Assembly (NCBI GenBank): GCA_012295275.1
Contig: CM022665.1
Span: forward strand, 12,453,976-12,517,975
Direction: 5' to 3'
Origin: Chrysomallon squamiferum
Taxonomy: Eukaryota; Mollusca; Gastropoda; Neomphalida; Peltospiridae
Length of the DNA stretch: 64,000 nucleotides
Each line of letters begins with the position of its first letter. Position 1 is the first letter of the stretch. Under the pieces are notes generated by a model. The model saw only the letters and a program-made list of their open reading frames with translations, was not told where the DNA came from and did not search any database. This document shows, piece after piece, positions 26,078-40,180 of the stretch. The position numbers and the translations under genes are program-made.

Positions 26078-29000
26078 TGAAGTAAAACTCAAGACGAAAC
26101 GACGTTCAAACTATTCTTTGAAATTGAGTACAAAAATGTTAAAACCAAAATTAGATTAATGTGGTTAGTATCCACATTTACGCGTTAAAAGATTATTTCA
26201 GATAAGAAGAGTACTAAAAAGAACTTCAAAGTTTTAAATTAAATTCATTTTAGTCTTTTTAAATTCTTCTTCACGGCACAGAGATAAAACATCGGTTTAA
26301 AAAAAATGAACTTAAGAAACGTTTTTGATATCACGTTGAGAAACACACTATGACTAAGAAATTGGATCTTACTCCGTTTCAAGCATTCTATTAAAGCAAA
26401 ATCACTTTGGCGTCAGTACATCTCCGAAATCTTTTCATTTAGAAAAATGGAATTCAGAAACAAATTTGTTTTGCTTCTATCTTACATCGAAATTACCAAA
26501 AGTAAACGATTCAGAAAAATGATTCCACCCAGTAATTTAAATTTAAGTTGTAATTACTTTCTCGACTTCCAGTTTTATGTTGTTTTGTTTCTTAGTTTGT
26601 TTGCCTTGATTTTCGTTGTTTAATAAACAATAAGATGGTGTATTATTGGTTTTATTTTTGTTTACTAGGTTAACGTTGCTGTTAATCTTTTTAAAAAAAT
26701 ATTTTAAAAATGGGAGAAAAAAACGACAACCAAAATGATCTGCAAGCCCGTACGGAGAGTTGGGTGCGACGGGTGGGTGGATATGCACCACCCTTGGTCT
26801 GCCGAGGTCCGCCATGAATGTCCGAATAGTCCGATGATATGAACTGTATGAGGTTTTCGCAGTTATAGTGGGTTTCATGACGTAATATGCAGCAGAAATG
26901 TGTGAAACGTGAACAGTGTCGTTAATTTTTCTGAGGATCCGCGTTGATAGACACTAACTTCATTATCTCCCTTGCCAGTTTACGTCGTTGAATGCTGGAA
27001 AATGCATTTTCTGCATTCTAGATTTTAAAAAGATTACGAGGTGGTTGGGTAGATTCTCCCGTACTCTCTTACAAATCCGGCCCTTTGGGACATCGATTAC
27101 ACACACACACTCACTCTCTTTTGGGGAGGGGGGTCTTTTTTCTTCTAGTTTTTTAGCTGTAGATACAGTTTGATTTCAGTTGAATTGCTAAACGGATGCA
27201 TAGTTTTAAAAGAAATGGTTGCTTATAGCTAACTGTAGAAAACCTGCATTATGCTAGATCGATTGCAGTACTCATCGGAGCTTGAATTACATTATTTCCC
27301 GATCCAACCAGTATCGCTAACACCATATAATGGTAGATTAAAAATACATGGAGGTCGTCGTTTAAAACAATTATTTTCCTTTTTACTTCGTTTGGAAATG
27401 TCCTTCGATATAATAATCTTCATGTTGTTATCGTTGCCTTTCTTCTAGATGACGTTATTAATATTTTCCCAATGTAATTATGTCACTGGCACATTGCAAT
27501 ATTATTTCTACAGACTTGGCCATCATCCCAGTGCAGTAGATTGTCATCAAACCGTACACGTCTTCAAAGATTTTCAGGATTCCCAAGAGAAATATACGGT
27601 CAAGTGTTGCCACATCCGAAGCCTAATTATATTACCCAGTGATGCGGACCGCAATGAATCTAATGGTCAAAGGAACAATCCGTTCAGAAAGTTAAGTATC
27701 AAAAGATCCAGCACTATCGTAATAACACGAATAGTGTGTAAAACTGGTTACGTCAAGCTGCTCTGATGAGCTGAAGATAAGAAAGATAATGACGTTTATT
27801 CTAACACGAGAGATGAATTACGTCTGGAGATGTCTGTCCGAACGGTACTGAATTTCAGGACTTGGAAGTTAAGAGCACACATCAAATCAAATATTAAAAT
27901 AACTGGCTGATAATTTGGAGTTGTAAAATTCTTTTGTAATCGGTGTTGTTTTTGTTGGTATTATGTTGTTTGTAGTTGTTGTAATCAGATTCTCATTGGT
28001 GATGTTACTGGTGTTATTAGACCTTTTTGTATACAGGTTTATTCAAATGAGGACATTGTTATATTTTTTTCATTCCATTTTAGCAATTTCTTCTAGACAG
28101 TGCCGCTGCTGCTGCTGTTGTTACTGATGATGTAGTTATCTGATACGTTTTCCTTTTTTATTACTGTTATTGTTCTCCTTTACTTTTTACTTTTCTCATT
28201 ATTACTGGTACTTAGCATCGTTTGGTTTCGAAAAAGAAACTATCGGATCAAGTAACCTCTAAATCAAATACCTTCAGATGAAAATCAGTATCTCTTCAGA
28301 TCTTTGGCACATAAAATCACTGCCTCGGTTATTACAGATAACCCGTTTTTCCCCGCGATATCTACACACACCCTTGGACGTGACAAGTACAAAATCATCT
28401 GCCACAACAAGTTTCGATTTTTGGTTTTCTGCCGGAGAAGTACTGAAGTTATTATCTCCTCTACAAACGTCTGTGATTTAATGTTTCTGACGCTTCCTTC
28501 TTGCTGAGTAAGACGTTTATCGAGGAGATCAACAAGTGATTCGAATAGGACGTTACAATTGACGTTTGGCATGTCATTCTGAATCGAGAGGAAGAATTAT
28601 TAACAAAATTCAGAAACTGTGTTTAGTTAAAGAGGTTTTAAAAAAAAAATAATAATCTTTAATATTACTGCTGGAGCACCGAACTCATTCTTTGTTTGAT
28701 GGATTTGTCTGCAGACTTTAGGGAGACACGATGATTGCGAAAATAATGATTCAGTGATTAAAGAAATAATATAATTATTAGCTGCTGAGATCGCGCATAA
28801 ATTAATCTGCAATTACTGTTAGAATTAATTACTGAATAGTTAATGTCACGAACTAGTAATTAATTATTAATATAAAACTGAATTCTTTAATTGTATTTCA
28901 ATCATGTTTCAGTTATTTTATTTAAACTTATTATTTTCTTATTTATCATACCAAGAATCCAAACAAACTGTCGTATCCATGATCATGTTAATAATAAAAA

Positions 29001-30153
29001 AATATCTAAGAAGTAGATCTCTTCAATGCATCATTTAGTTTCCAGGAACACGAACCTGATAATAATCTCAAAAATTCCTACCAAGTTTAGTATTTGTATA
29101 CTAAAATTCAAAATTAATTAATTTATTATAAGGAGACCATCGTTGTATAATTAATATTTATGTAAAGATTGTAAAATACACCAAATATTCTTAATTTCCT
29201 TAATCGCCAGTTTTAAGTTTTATTTTGGCTCATAATATTATTTTTATATTTTGTCATTAGCAAAGAATGGTGTTCATGAATAGACAAAGTTATCGCTTAC
29301 AAAGATACAAAACACATTTTAATCACATTATATTCATTTTGCATGTGTGTTTATATTTATGTTTTATATTATTTGACTGTTGAAGAGATCGCCTTGTTCC
29401 AGACTAGGAAGAAACTGGAAATAAACTGCTGAGATGCATATTTTAATTAAAAATATATATATATGTTGTTTTTTCAAATCATCCGTATTCCAGTAATATC
29501 TACTCGGAGCAAACGGAAAAAAAAAATCCGTTTCGTGAAATATTTAATGAACTTAAAAGGTATTAAATGCATTTCTGTGAATGTTACATTATTATACATG
29601 GCAAATATCCACCCTCTGTGACCATTAGAAATACAATATATTCTATTTCAGACTTTCTGGAAAGAAAAAACATTCAAGGCAAATGTTGCATTAATTTCTG
29701 GTTCAAAGTATATCCTAATAAAGGCTCGTGTTTTATGTCTTTTTATTTATATGTACAGAAGTACAAAAATATCTGATTTGGTTTAACAAATTTATTTACA
29801 CAATGTCTCTATTCTGACTTTGAGATTATCAAAAGAAAACCAAAAATAAATACAATACAAAATTCATATTGATAAATAGAACACCTATTATTATTTTTTT
29901 TTTATTTTTTTTTGTCTTTATAATTATAGTTGTTTTTGTTGCTCTTATTATTATTATCATCATTATCATTGCGAATAACTTTATTAATATCTTTTTCTTC
30001 TTCTTATAGTCGACATCATTATCATTATTATGTTTTATCAGCATTTTCATTTCCTAAATATCTAAACAATGATGTCTATAATGACGAAGCTGATACTGAT
30101 GACGACGTTGATGGAGGAAACGATAACTCCTGTCATGTCGTAATTCCACGACA

Positions 30154-30196
<43 letters not shown>

Positions 30197-30702
30197 AAGG
30201 ATATTTCTAAATTCACAAATGATTCATTTTAAACAGATATTCTATATCTTTTCACTGGGTCATATCCAGGGCTCTTCCTTGAACCATACCCTTGCTTATC
30301 ACTTAAAGCAATTTTCTAATTATTTATGGGCACTTTTGGACTTTTGCCATTTCTAATACCAATTTTCAGTGTATAATATAGCAAAACAACTCTACACAGC
30401 TCTAAGATGTTTTACTGTATTTTGCCATTAGTGTTGTTATATATGTTTAGTGTGACGTTTTCTATATTTCATGGCGTGTTATTTACTCCCTGTGATTAGA
30501 AAGTTTTACCCATGAGACAGTCACAGAGACAGTTGTAACCATATCAAGAATTAAATCAGTTAATGTCAGTGATATGTGGTGTTTGTCGATGCCATGGGAG
30601 GCTGCTATCTTTATAAGGCAAGATATTTCTCTTTAAATTTCTTTAAGATTTTCTGTTCAGATGTTGTGTATATTGTTTCAGCCATATTAAGTAATATGAA
30701 TA

Positions 30703-30735
30703 CGTGTGTGTGTGTGTGTGTGTATTTGTGTATGT

Positions 30736-30776
<41 letters not shown>
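30703..30776. repeat. (GT)n microsatellite in copy 2
   Basis: Counterpart of 20203-20284, with fewer GT units before and after the interruption. Confidence 0.95.
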
Positions 30777-30778
<2 letters not shown>

Positions 30779-33316
30779 AATAAGATTTATTGTCTTTCAT
30801 TTTGGTATACTACTAACAAGTTTGGCGCGTTTGATTTGTGTTTTCTTTTAATATTGCTTATTTGTCTACATGTTTGTTTTTGTACTGAAAGATGGTTTTT
30901 ATAGACAGATAGATAGAGAGACAGAGAAACTGATAGATAGATAGATATGTACATACATTTATACGTACGTACGTACATACCTACATACATACACTGACAG
31001 ACAGAGAGATAGATAGACATACGTGTGTGCATATATAAAATTATTGGCGCAATCCATCCAGTTTGTTTCTCTGCGAGGGTAACTGTCAAACTGGATGAAA
31101 CACTTTACAGTAGTCCCCGTCGGCATTTATGATGACGTTTCCAGAAACAAACCAGATAATATTTTAGTCCCAGTATAAACACTATAAAAGAGCAAAAGGA
31201 AAATGATACTTCCATTTCTTCCAACAAAAAATGTAAAATAGATATATTAATATAATGAAACAAACCAAAAAAATTGTTAACATTCTGCAGTTTTTGAAAA
31301 CAAATATGATTATCAGTACAAAAATGACAACAACACCAAAAACCATTTAAATAAATGAACATGAAACAAAAATATTTAAAAATAAGCTTTCGATTTGAAT
31401 TTCACTTTGTCAAGTTTAATTATTTAGGTATATTGACGTTTGAGCTGATAAACATAATAACTTCCTTCTTGGTTCGTTCCTTAATGTGATGAGATCATTA
31501 TAATGTTTTATTGATTCACCGTCTTAGACTAACAGGTGGTTTGGTTCCTGAATTAGTCAAAGGACGCAAGAAATGCGATGCACTCTCTACCGTTAGCTGA
31601 CGTCATACCTATTACTAAGGACATGGTCAAAGAATAAAGGCTAAAGTATTATTGATTCCTGCTGCAAAGAGATGCGCTGGTCAAATTATTTTGGATAAAG
31701 CCGCATAACTGTGGCTCAGCACACATCCGTTCAAATGACAGAGAACAACTGACGTTCAAAGAAGAAAATTAATGAGTAAAATATGTCTATTTAGTTAAAT
31801 ACATTCAGCATTATGTTTGTTATTATATCCTGATTATGAAAGGTTTCAATACTGTTGTATAAAATTATTTATTTAGAAACTGTTCTTAATTTTATTTATT
31901 TATTCATCCATTTGTTTGGTCGAGTTTGACATATTTAGGGATATAGTGGAATCGTTAACGGTTTATTTATTTGTTCTGCTTTCTTGCTTGCTTGCTTAGG
32001 TCTGTGTTTTTATTGTTTTCCATAATGTTTTCGACTTTGTAAAGTCTACTATTCTTGTTTCATATATGGTCAGGTTGATGTTGAGGTTTTGTCTTCTTTT
32101 TTTTTCATTTTCTTTGGTTCTCCTCTTTATTTGTGTTACTATTCTGCTTCTTCATTATCGTCATCGTCATCGTCATCTTCATCTTTCAGCCAATAACCAT
32201 CAAACAACCTATCTCTTTCTATTCTCCTGTCATGTTCATTAACTAAAGAAAATAATATTAAAATCGTACGTGTTTTTAGAAACTTCCAGAACCCTAAAAG
32301 ATCCATATAAGCTTCCTTGTCCATCATAATCAGTCGTGGAGCAACAATTTACGTAAAACATCCCAGGGCTCTGAAGGACATCTTGCATCACTTCATTGTC
32401 CTAATTCAACCACCTGTATTAATTCATGATAAAGTTTCAACAGTCTCAGTGACCCATCTTCAGGGCAAGACAATCCAATTACACAGAGTATCTGACAGCA
32501 ACCACCATGACAAATAGACCTGCCTCTTCAGGCTCTATGCCAAATTGGATTCTGGGATATAAAAATAAAATGGCAGCCACAACACTGCTGAGTAACTTGG
32601 AATGACACTGTTTAATATGCACAAGCAATGCCCAAGGCTATGTGCAGTTTCGCGGTCGGTGAATTGAATTCGCTTTGTTGATAAAGAAAATGTTAAAAGG
32701 AATCGAACGTCATAAAAAAAAAAAAAAAAAAAAAAAAAAGAAGAAGAGAGACGTGAATGGGAATAATCAGCGAACGGGTTAGCGGAAAACTAAAGGAAAA
32801 ATAAAGTGTTAAAATATTTTTTGGTTTGTTTTGGTTTTTTTTTTTTTATTTGTTATTTTGGTTGTTTGTTTGTTTGCTGTAATTTAGAGGAGGGATGTTT
32901 TATTATTATTATTAATGTTGTTATTATTGGTGGTGTTGCTGTTGCTGTTGTTGTAATTTAGAGGAGGGATGTTGTTGTTAATGTTATTGTTGCTGTGGTT
33001 GTGGTTTTTGTTGTTGTCTAATTTCTTTTGTTGTTCGGGGGAATTTGTTTTTTGGGAGATATATATTTGTTGACTTATACTTTAAAGAAAATCAAGCCGG
33101 AGAAATAATAACAATAACACAAAACCTGTGGCACTTAAAATTCCACATGATAAACTGAAGCATACTTTTCGACTGTTGTAGAAATGTTTTTGTGTTTTAA
33201 ATATTACAGCTCTTCTACTTAACTCTTTTAGCAACCGCAAAAGAAACCCGACCATCGTTTTGAAGATTCTTATTCATACAAAAAAAATCCAATTCTGTTC
33301 CATTCCTGTTATTATT

Positions 33317-33317
<1 letters not shown>

Positions 33318-33387
<70 letters not shown>
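33318..33387. repeat. (GT)n microsatellite in copy 2
   Basis: Pure GT run, the counterpart of 22838-22910. The bases just left of it (33285-33317) are rearranged relative to copy 1. Confidence 0.95.
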
Positions 33388-34464
33388 TAGTATGTATGGA
33401 TTTCTATATTTTTGAAATATGAATGTATAGCAATGCAAAGAATAAAAGGGACTTTTATGAATTTCTGAGGATTTTGTTTATTTGTTTTGTGTGTTTTGTT
33501 TTGTTTTTTGTTTGTTTCTGGGCTGTTGTTGTTGTTGTTTGTTTGTTTTGGTTTGGTTGTTATTTTTTGGTGGGGAGATGTGGAGTTTCTTTTTTTCATA
33601 GCTGTTTTTATTTATTTGTTATTTTCATTATCGTTGTTTTTCAGTGGTTTTATTATTTTATTTTTATTTTTATTTTTATTTTTATTTTTACTTTAATTCT
33701 TCTTATATTTTTTTAAGCAATTTTCTTCAGAATTATTCAAAGCAGAGTGACAAAAAAAAAAAATTGAAAAATATTATTTTGTTAATAGTATTTAATGGCG
33801 CTCTTACGTTTTAAATAACCTGGATAACATCGCACTGATTACGTAATGTCCACAGTTGAAAATATTCAAGAAAAATAATTTAATAAGACCAAGGTCCATC
33901 GATCGTTAAAAGTACTTCATTCTGTCAGGTATTTTTCTTAACACATTTTAAATCGTAACTTCCTGGTTCGTTAAAGGAACGGAATTTTAATCACACCAGG
34001 AAGGAAGTGGTATAAAAAAATGTTTAAATTATTTCATTTCTACTAATTACGAAACTGAAATCAGTGCTTTCTGAAAAGCTTTACCTTATTTTGGAGTTCA
34101 GAAATGTGTCGCTGTGGTAATGAAGCCGTGTGGTTTCAAACATGCGTATGCAACTGAAAATCTTTATTATTCACTGTAAAGTCTGTTACCGAATGGAAAT
34201 TGCATTTTCGGTTTCCAAGGGTGTTGTTAATAGTTTTCGCTGATAAAGATTTATTATTCTGGAAAGCACATCCAGGCATCGCCATTTCCGTATTTGTCAG
34301 ACGTGAAAATGATGCCAGGAAATATTTTTTTACAAATGAAAATTAAAAAATTTCAAACAGACAGATTCCCGAAAGATAAGAAATAAAAACTGGTAACTGC
34401 AAGCCAGGCTCCAGGGAAGTTCAGGTGTTTCGAATCTCTCTAATAACCTCCGTGAACACACTGC

Positions 34465-34467
34465 TTT

Positions 34468-34508
<41 letters not shown>
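34465..34508. repeat. Poly(T) tract bounding the duplication
   Basis: A run of T with one C sits exactly at the right edge of copy 2. Confidence 0.95.
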
Positions 34509-34513
<5 letters not shown>

Positions 34514-35092
34514 GTGTCATATAAAAGTAATTACATTAACTTGTTTGTAAACAGAATCACTAGTGTTTTATACTGTACAGCTTTGAGTTGGCCCTCTTTA
34601 TGTACTAGTAAAACTCTGTTATCAGTCAGTGTTTGATCCCCTTCATTATAAACGCTGGATTCGCGTCTGATTTGTACAATAATTATTTTAAATATGTTTG
34701 ATTTATGATTCTTTGTTCAGTGAGCACACTGAAGAAATATATCTAAAATTGTATTCATTTGTTTGTGCATGATTTACAGTCAATTTCTGTTTCTTCAGAT
34801 AATTTTTAATTAGTTAGTGATGTATGTTGGTTACGTTTGTTTTTGTTTTGTTTGTTGTTGTTTTTGTTTGTTTTTTGCTGGGAGTGTTTTGTTGGTGGTT
34901 TTTTATTAGGTTTTTTGGTTGTTGTTTTTGTTGTTGTTGCTGTTGTTTTTTTTTTTTTGCTGTTGTCTATATAATGTGTTCGTTATTTTCACGGGATTTT
35001 TGGTTCGTTCGTTTATGTATTTTAGTTTTGTGTGTGTGTTTATAGAGACACACACACCCAGTTACTGTTACTGTTGTTTTATTGGTGTTTTT

Positions 35093-35126
<34 letters not shown>

Positions 35127-35869
35127 GTCTGACTGATTTCGGGTCGAGTTTGTTTAATTGTTTTTATTTTATTTTTTATTTTCTTTAGCACAGATATTAT
35201 TCTATTATTTTAATACCATTAAGTTACTTTTCAGTTCTACCATAACTCGAAATATCTAATCACCTTTAATTCCATTCCAATACAAGCATGAAAAAAGCTG
35301 CAAAATAATATTATTTAGGAACCATGTTAAATTAAATAAATATATCAAGAGACGGTTTATGCATGGCCGACTTGGAGATATAATCTTGAAACTTGATTGA
35401 ATACCCCAAAAATTATTAGTATGTTATACGATAAACAAGAGACACACGACTATCTAATGTTGGTCCTACACCTTCCAGTTAGTTCTGGGTGAAGGTCTGT
35501 TACAAGATGCGATTTTTGCAAACTGTAAACCAGATTAATAAAATACACAAGTCTGTATGACGTTATCTTACACCATGGATGAAGGCATGTAAGAAGACGC
35601 GATCCCAAAACCTACAAGTTCCAAGCCACATGGTCAGGGTGTGATACAGATGGTCAGAGGATTTATTCATATGCCAGATGATAAGGAAAAAATATATAGG
35701 TTAATGACACATATATTAATGTTTATTAGCAAAACAGAACGCAGCTTATTTAGATTAAGGTTCAAAACATAACATATTAGAGAAATATTTACAGTTAGTG
35801 TTTTTATTACTGCTACAGGGTAAGCACGGATTACTTCGTTTATAGTAAAACAGTATGTGTGTATGTGTG

Positions 35870-35871
<2 letters not shown>

Positions 35872-35954
<83 letters not shown>
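35872..35954. repeat. (GA)n microsatellite
   Basis: Pure GA run; it creates poly-Leu/Ser or Arg/Glu frames in all registers. Confidence 0.97.
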
Positions 35955-35957
<3 letters not shown>

Positions 35958-36773
35958 CTCCAAGAAAATCGGTAGAGAATAAAAGAAATGGAAAAAGGGA
36001 GAAAAAAGGAAACAGAAACAGAAACAAAATAGAAATACGAACGATTCGACAATCAACCAAAGGTGAAAATCTTGTATAAACTGAAATTAGCTCTAATCAA
36101 ACTACTCCCCTTTGTGTTGTTTTGTCGTATCAGTCATAACTATAAAATGTACTCTTAACATAGAATATGACCTGTGCCAGACAGACTGAATTAGATTCAA
36201 GTTCTGATTGATGAGCAAGTAAAAAGGAAGGATGTGAAGTCAAATTGGTAAATGTCAATCATTCAGATAAAACCGTATCAACATCTCAGAAATTCAAATA
36301 GACCGTTGCCTTTCAAGCCCTAAAATCACTGCTAAAGGGGCAAAAAGCGTCTTACAAAAAACTCAAAATCCTGGAATGTTCTGATAAAATAATTTCTGTC
36401 GTTGTGAAATGTTGTACCAAGCGGTTTATTATTTTCCTTTACTAAGAAAATTTCTCATGGCGCAAGGATACGAGCTGATGTTGGACAGTTAATTTTTAAG
36501 TAGTTCCTTACAGTCAATTTCAGTTTTCTCGACTCCGTTCAGTCTATTTATAATTATTTCAAATTTTAAATATTTGTTTTTATCTGTTAGCACTGGGCAA
36601 AATTCCTCGACGCTTTTCAAAGAGATTACAACTTTGACTGATTACAATATCGACTTCATTCCAATATGTTCACGTGCTTGGAAAATAAGTAATCAGCTTA
36701 TACAGTTTAAAGTACTAATCGCTTTCATCAACTCACAATCTATCTGTCAGCTTATAGAATACTTTCTTCCATT

Positions 36774-36774
36774 T

Positions 36775-36816
<42 letters not shown>

Positions 36817-36838
36817 TATGTGTGAGTGTGTTTGCGTG
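36774..36838. repeat. (CT)n(GT)n compound microsatellite
   Basis: A CT run passes directly into a GT run. Confidence 0.9.
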
Positions 36839-36917
36839 TGGGTATTTATTTATTTATTTATTTCTCAGTATTACTTATTTAATTGTTTTATATTTTCTGG
36901 TGGTTATGTTCTTATTT

Positions 36918-36951
<34 letters not shown>

Positions 36952-37837
36952 TCACATTACGTTTGAAGAATAACAAATTTGTCCTGTGAAGCCATTAAAT
37001 ATTTAAATAAATGTATTTACTTATTCATCGGTGATATATTGGTATCTAATCTCGTATACATGTATTTGATTTAGAGAAATGTCTATTTTGATTCTGAAAT
37101 GCTAGACGCCGTTTTAGGATGAGAAATTTTGTAAATTAAGTAAACTGTTGCTTGAAAATTGTTTTAGTACTTTATTTATTATTTAACGTAATAAAAAAAT
37201 TACTTAAGATTTTAACTACTGTTATTTTGTAAATTATATTTATAATCTATTTCCACCTTTCTTATTGTTTCTGTACCTTCAGTAATTCAGTTACTCAGTC
37301 TTTTAAAGACTGTCCTAACAACAATAAACGATAGAGGAAGTATTTTATCCCTTTTCACTACTTCCTACGAGGTTTTGTGGGCGCTGTTCTGTTTTGTTTG
37401 CTTGCTTTTTGTTTTTACGTTATTGCTTGCATTTCTTCTTCTCGTCTCACTTTTGTTTTAGCCATGTTTTAAATTGCATTTGAAGCTGATAAATACAACC
37501 GGAATGACTGTAGATTTATTAATTTGTGAAAATCAAAATTTTCCATATAATTTTATAAAATGCATATAAACAATAATAATAATAATAATAATAATAACAT
37601 ATTTTAAAAACAAATTGTGATTTTATATTATCTTTCCTAATGTAATGATGTTCTTCTTGTCGTTTTAATGTTATAAATAATAAAATTAATTAATAACATA
37701 TTAATCTGTATATAATTTGATAAAATAATAATGAGATAAAAGAAAAGAAAAGCAAGAAAGAAAAAAAAGAACTTCATATATTAGCTTTATGGTGGTGCTC
37801 CAGAAACCATGGCGTAGATTAAACATAAAAAGAAAGA

Positions 37838-37907
37838 CGCCAATATCCGGAAACGGAATCTTTAACATGGGTTAGCATTTTCAGAAAAACACCGCCAACG
37901 TGTCAAC
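37838..37907 (+). promoter_or_regulatory. Putative TMEM258 promoter / 5'UTR
   Basis: Just upstream of the proposed ATG are CCAAT (37840-37844) and an ETS-type CCGGAA (37847-37852). Both are common in TATA-less housekeeping promoters. The transcription start is not determined. The sites could lie within the 5'UTR. Confidence 0.35.
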
Positions 37908-39550
37908 ATGGTGAGTCGGAAAATAATATTTTTTCTGGACTAATATATAGAATATTCTTGACATTATACTCATCTTGGCAGAAATGCATATTCCATAGTT
38001 AAAATAGAGTAACTCAACTTATATAAAAATTGATCGTTTTAAATAAATTTATTTGTAGGCTTCGAAAATTAATGATTTCAGTTCAGTGGACAACATCGGG
38101 CACCGACCGGCGTGAATAAGTCGTCTTCCTTGATAATTAATGGTTAATCTGAAATAATAATAGTTAACTATAATCATTATTAGTACAACTATTTTTTTCT
38201 TCTGCAAAATGATTGTAATTACCTGAACGTTACATTAAATGTATCGAATATATTTTGGTTATCTGCTGTTAAAAGTATTAATCTATTATCCTAAAAATTT
38301 GCAACCCAGCATCACGAGCATGTTGTGGATATTAGTTTATGAACATATTCAAGATAGCAGTATTTTAAAAGTCGTTTTACTTAGATATGATCATCCGTCC
38401 CTCAGTAATACTAATAGGTCCATATTTTTAAAACCAGACAAATTTATCAAAATTATTGATTATCAAACATCTTATCTTAGTTGTCTTTGCAATCTCATTG
38501 AAATTAACATTTTCAAGATGAAGAATGTTTTGAAAGTATTTTTTCTTTAAATATGCCAGTATTTTGAAAATGCCAGTCAAATTCAGTCATTAATGTTATT
38601 TTATTTAAAAGGTATGCACCACTAAATCTCTTACCTTTCAGCATTTTCTAATTCAGATTCTGTTCTTATTTCAGTCTCTTGCAATTGAGTCCATGAGCCG
38701 GTATGTCAGTCCTATCAACCCAGCAGTGTTTCCACACTTGACAATAGTCCTGCTCGGAATTGGCATATTTTTTATGGCCTGGTTTTTTGTGTATCTTTTG
38801 TCACGATTATGTGAATGATTCCTAATTGTTATATTTATGTTAATTATAAAGTTAAAAGGTGGGTTTTTTTTACGCTGCTTTATTATCTCTATGTAAAATA
38901 AAAAGGAAAATCTCTTTTTCAGACTGCCAGTGCTTCACTGGGAATCTTTTTAGTTACGTATTGCTTAAACTTGATGGTATATAAAATCTAAATTCATTTT
39001 ACAAGTATACATTTATTTTGTTGTTATATTTGTTATACTACTATTTAATAAACAAGAACCCTTTTAAAATAATGTTTTAATACTGTGATATAATGTGTGT
39101 TGGTTAATGCTGTTTTCTTGTTGCATAATATTATTTATCAAATGACATTTTGATAAAAGAGAAAATAGAAACTGCTGTGATATTCTTGGCACTTTTTTAT
39201 TAACTGATCTTGGTGTCAAGGAACAATACAGTTGTTTGGAAGAATGCATAATGTATTGGACCACTGCCACAAATATAAAAGAACTGAAATTTTGTGTTTT
39301 AAAATATAAATCTGTAACAACAATGCAAATGAGTTTTCCTTTCTTTCTCACTAAGTTGACTAACTGTTCATAAATTTATTTGTGTTAACTTTCATAAAGT
39401 TTGAATCCTTAACAAGGTGCCAGGTACGAGGTGACATCAAACAAATTCACGAGAGATATATACAAGGAGCTTCTTATTTCACTGGTGGCTTCAATATTCA
39501 TGGGTTTTGGAATCCTCTTTCTGTTGCTGTGGGTTGGCATATTTGTCTAG
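37908..39550 (+). CDS. TMEM258: TMEM258 (Kuduk), oligosaccharyltransferase complex subunit, complete spliced gene
   Basis: The coding exons are 37908-37910, 38675-38790 and 39424-39550, giving 81 residues against 79 in human. Exon 1 contributes only ATG, directly followed by donor GTGAGT. Exon 2 (acceptor TTATTTCAG, donor GT|GTATCT) encodes [16 protein letters not shown], then the first membrane helix ending AWFF. Exon 3 (acceptor GTGCCAG) restores the split Val codon and encodes [20 protein letters not shown], then the second helix and the end LLLWVGIFV before TAG. This matches the TMEM258 family almost residue for residue. From family knowledge, it is a two-helix ER membrane protein of the oligosaccharyltransferase complex, acting in N-glycosylation; the fly homologue is Kuduk. 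If exon 1 were wrong, the internal Met at 38693 (MSRY) could start a 75-residue form. The gene stands alone between repeat-rich regions. A fourth, untranslated exon follows. Confidence 0.95.
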
Positions 39551-40074
39551 CATTGGTGAGTATGTAAACATTTAAACATCATTTCCATACAAGATAAATC
39601 ATCAGAAAATCTATTTGTGGTATGTGAAATATGTTCAGAATCTGTACCTGCCTACTGGACAGGTATACATTTAATTTTATCCTTTAATAATACCAAGCAA
39701 AAAGTTGAAATGTATTCTGCATTCTTCCAAGATATGTGTTATATATATTTTTTTGTCATCCAGTCTTAATAATAGTTTGAATGTATAAAGAATTTCATTA
39801 GACCACTTTTCTTCGACCACAGTTACACTTTAACCATTATAAAAAGGATTTCAGTTCGGTCAGGTAAACTTTGATTACCAACATTTATTATTGACATTTT
39901 TTACACATATTTTTTGAAAAATAATGACAACAGTGGTGTTTTTAAGAGTATTCTCACCAAGTAACAAGTCACACCAGCTTGTTGAATAAGACTGAATCAT
40001 AATAAAGTAATAAGAAAATTTACTTTTAAAAAAACAAGTGCAATTTTATTTTTGTTTTGTTTTTTATTTTACAG

Positions 40075-40180
40075 ACACAAGTTAGAAGCAAGTTCTTTTT
40101 CATCTCAGTGACAGATGGTACTTCAGTTCCATGTTCATTTGCATGTATATAATGTCAATAAACATCTGTAAGGTCTCTTA
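40075..40180 (+). other. TMEM258: TMEM258 3'UTR exon
   Basis: A donor (CATTG|GTGAGTATG, 39556) lies five bases after the TAG stop. A pyrimidine-rich acceptor (TTTTATTTTACAG, ending 40074) opens this last exon. AATAAA follows at 40157-40162, and a GT-rich element (TTGGTTTGTTT) comes about 25 bases later. The exon junction is too close to the stop to trigger nonsense-mediated decay by the usual rule. Confidence 0.6.
40157..40162 (+). terminator. Poly(A) signal of TMEM258
   Basis: AATAAA followed about 25 bases later by a GT-rich downstream element. Confidence 0.6.

Larger units (their letters stand above)
34509..37800. other. Intergenic region between the duplication and the TMEM258 gene
   Basis: Contains T/G-rich DNA (34830-34960), a T run (35093-35125), the GA microsatellite (35872-35954), CT/GT microsatellites (36776-36820), a T run (36918-36949) and an AAT run (37570-37598). 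At 35485-35625 the phrase GAAGG(T/C)(C/A)TGT(T/A)A(C/G)AAGA(T/C)GCGAT occurs twice about 90 bp apart, hinting at a decayed repeat. No exon is supported. Confidence 0.6.

Noticed and set aside
38239-38550. 103-codon frame in TMEM258 intron 1
   Set aside because: No family resemblance; lies wholly inside a well-supported intron, and its composition fits AT-rich random DNA.
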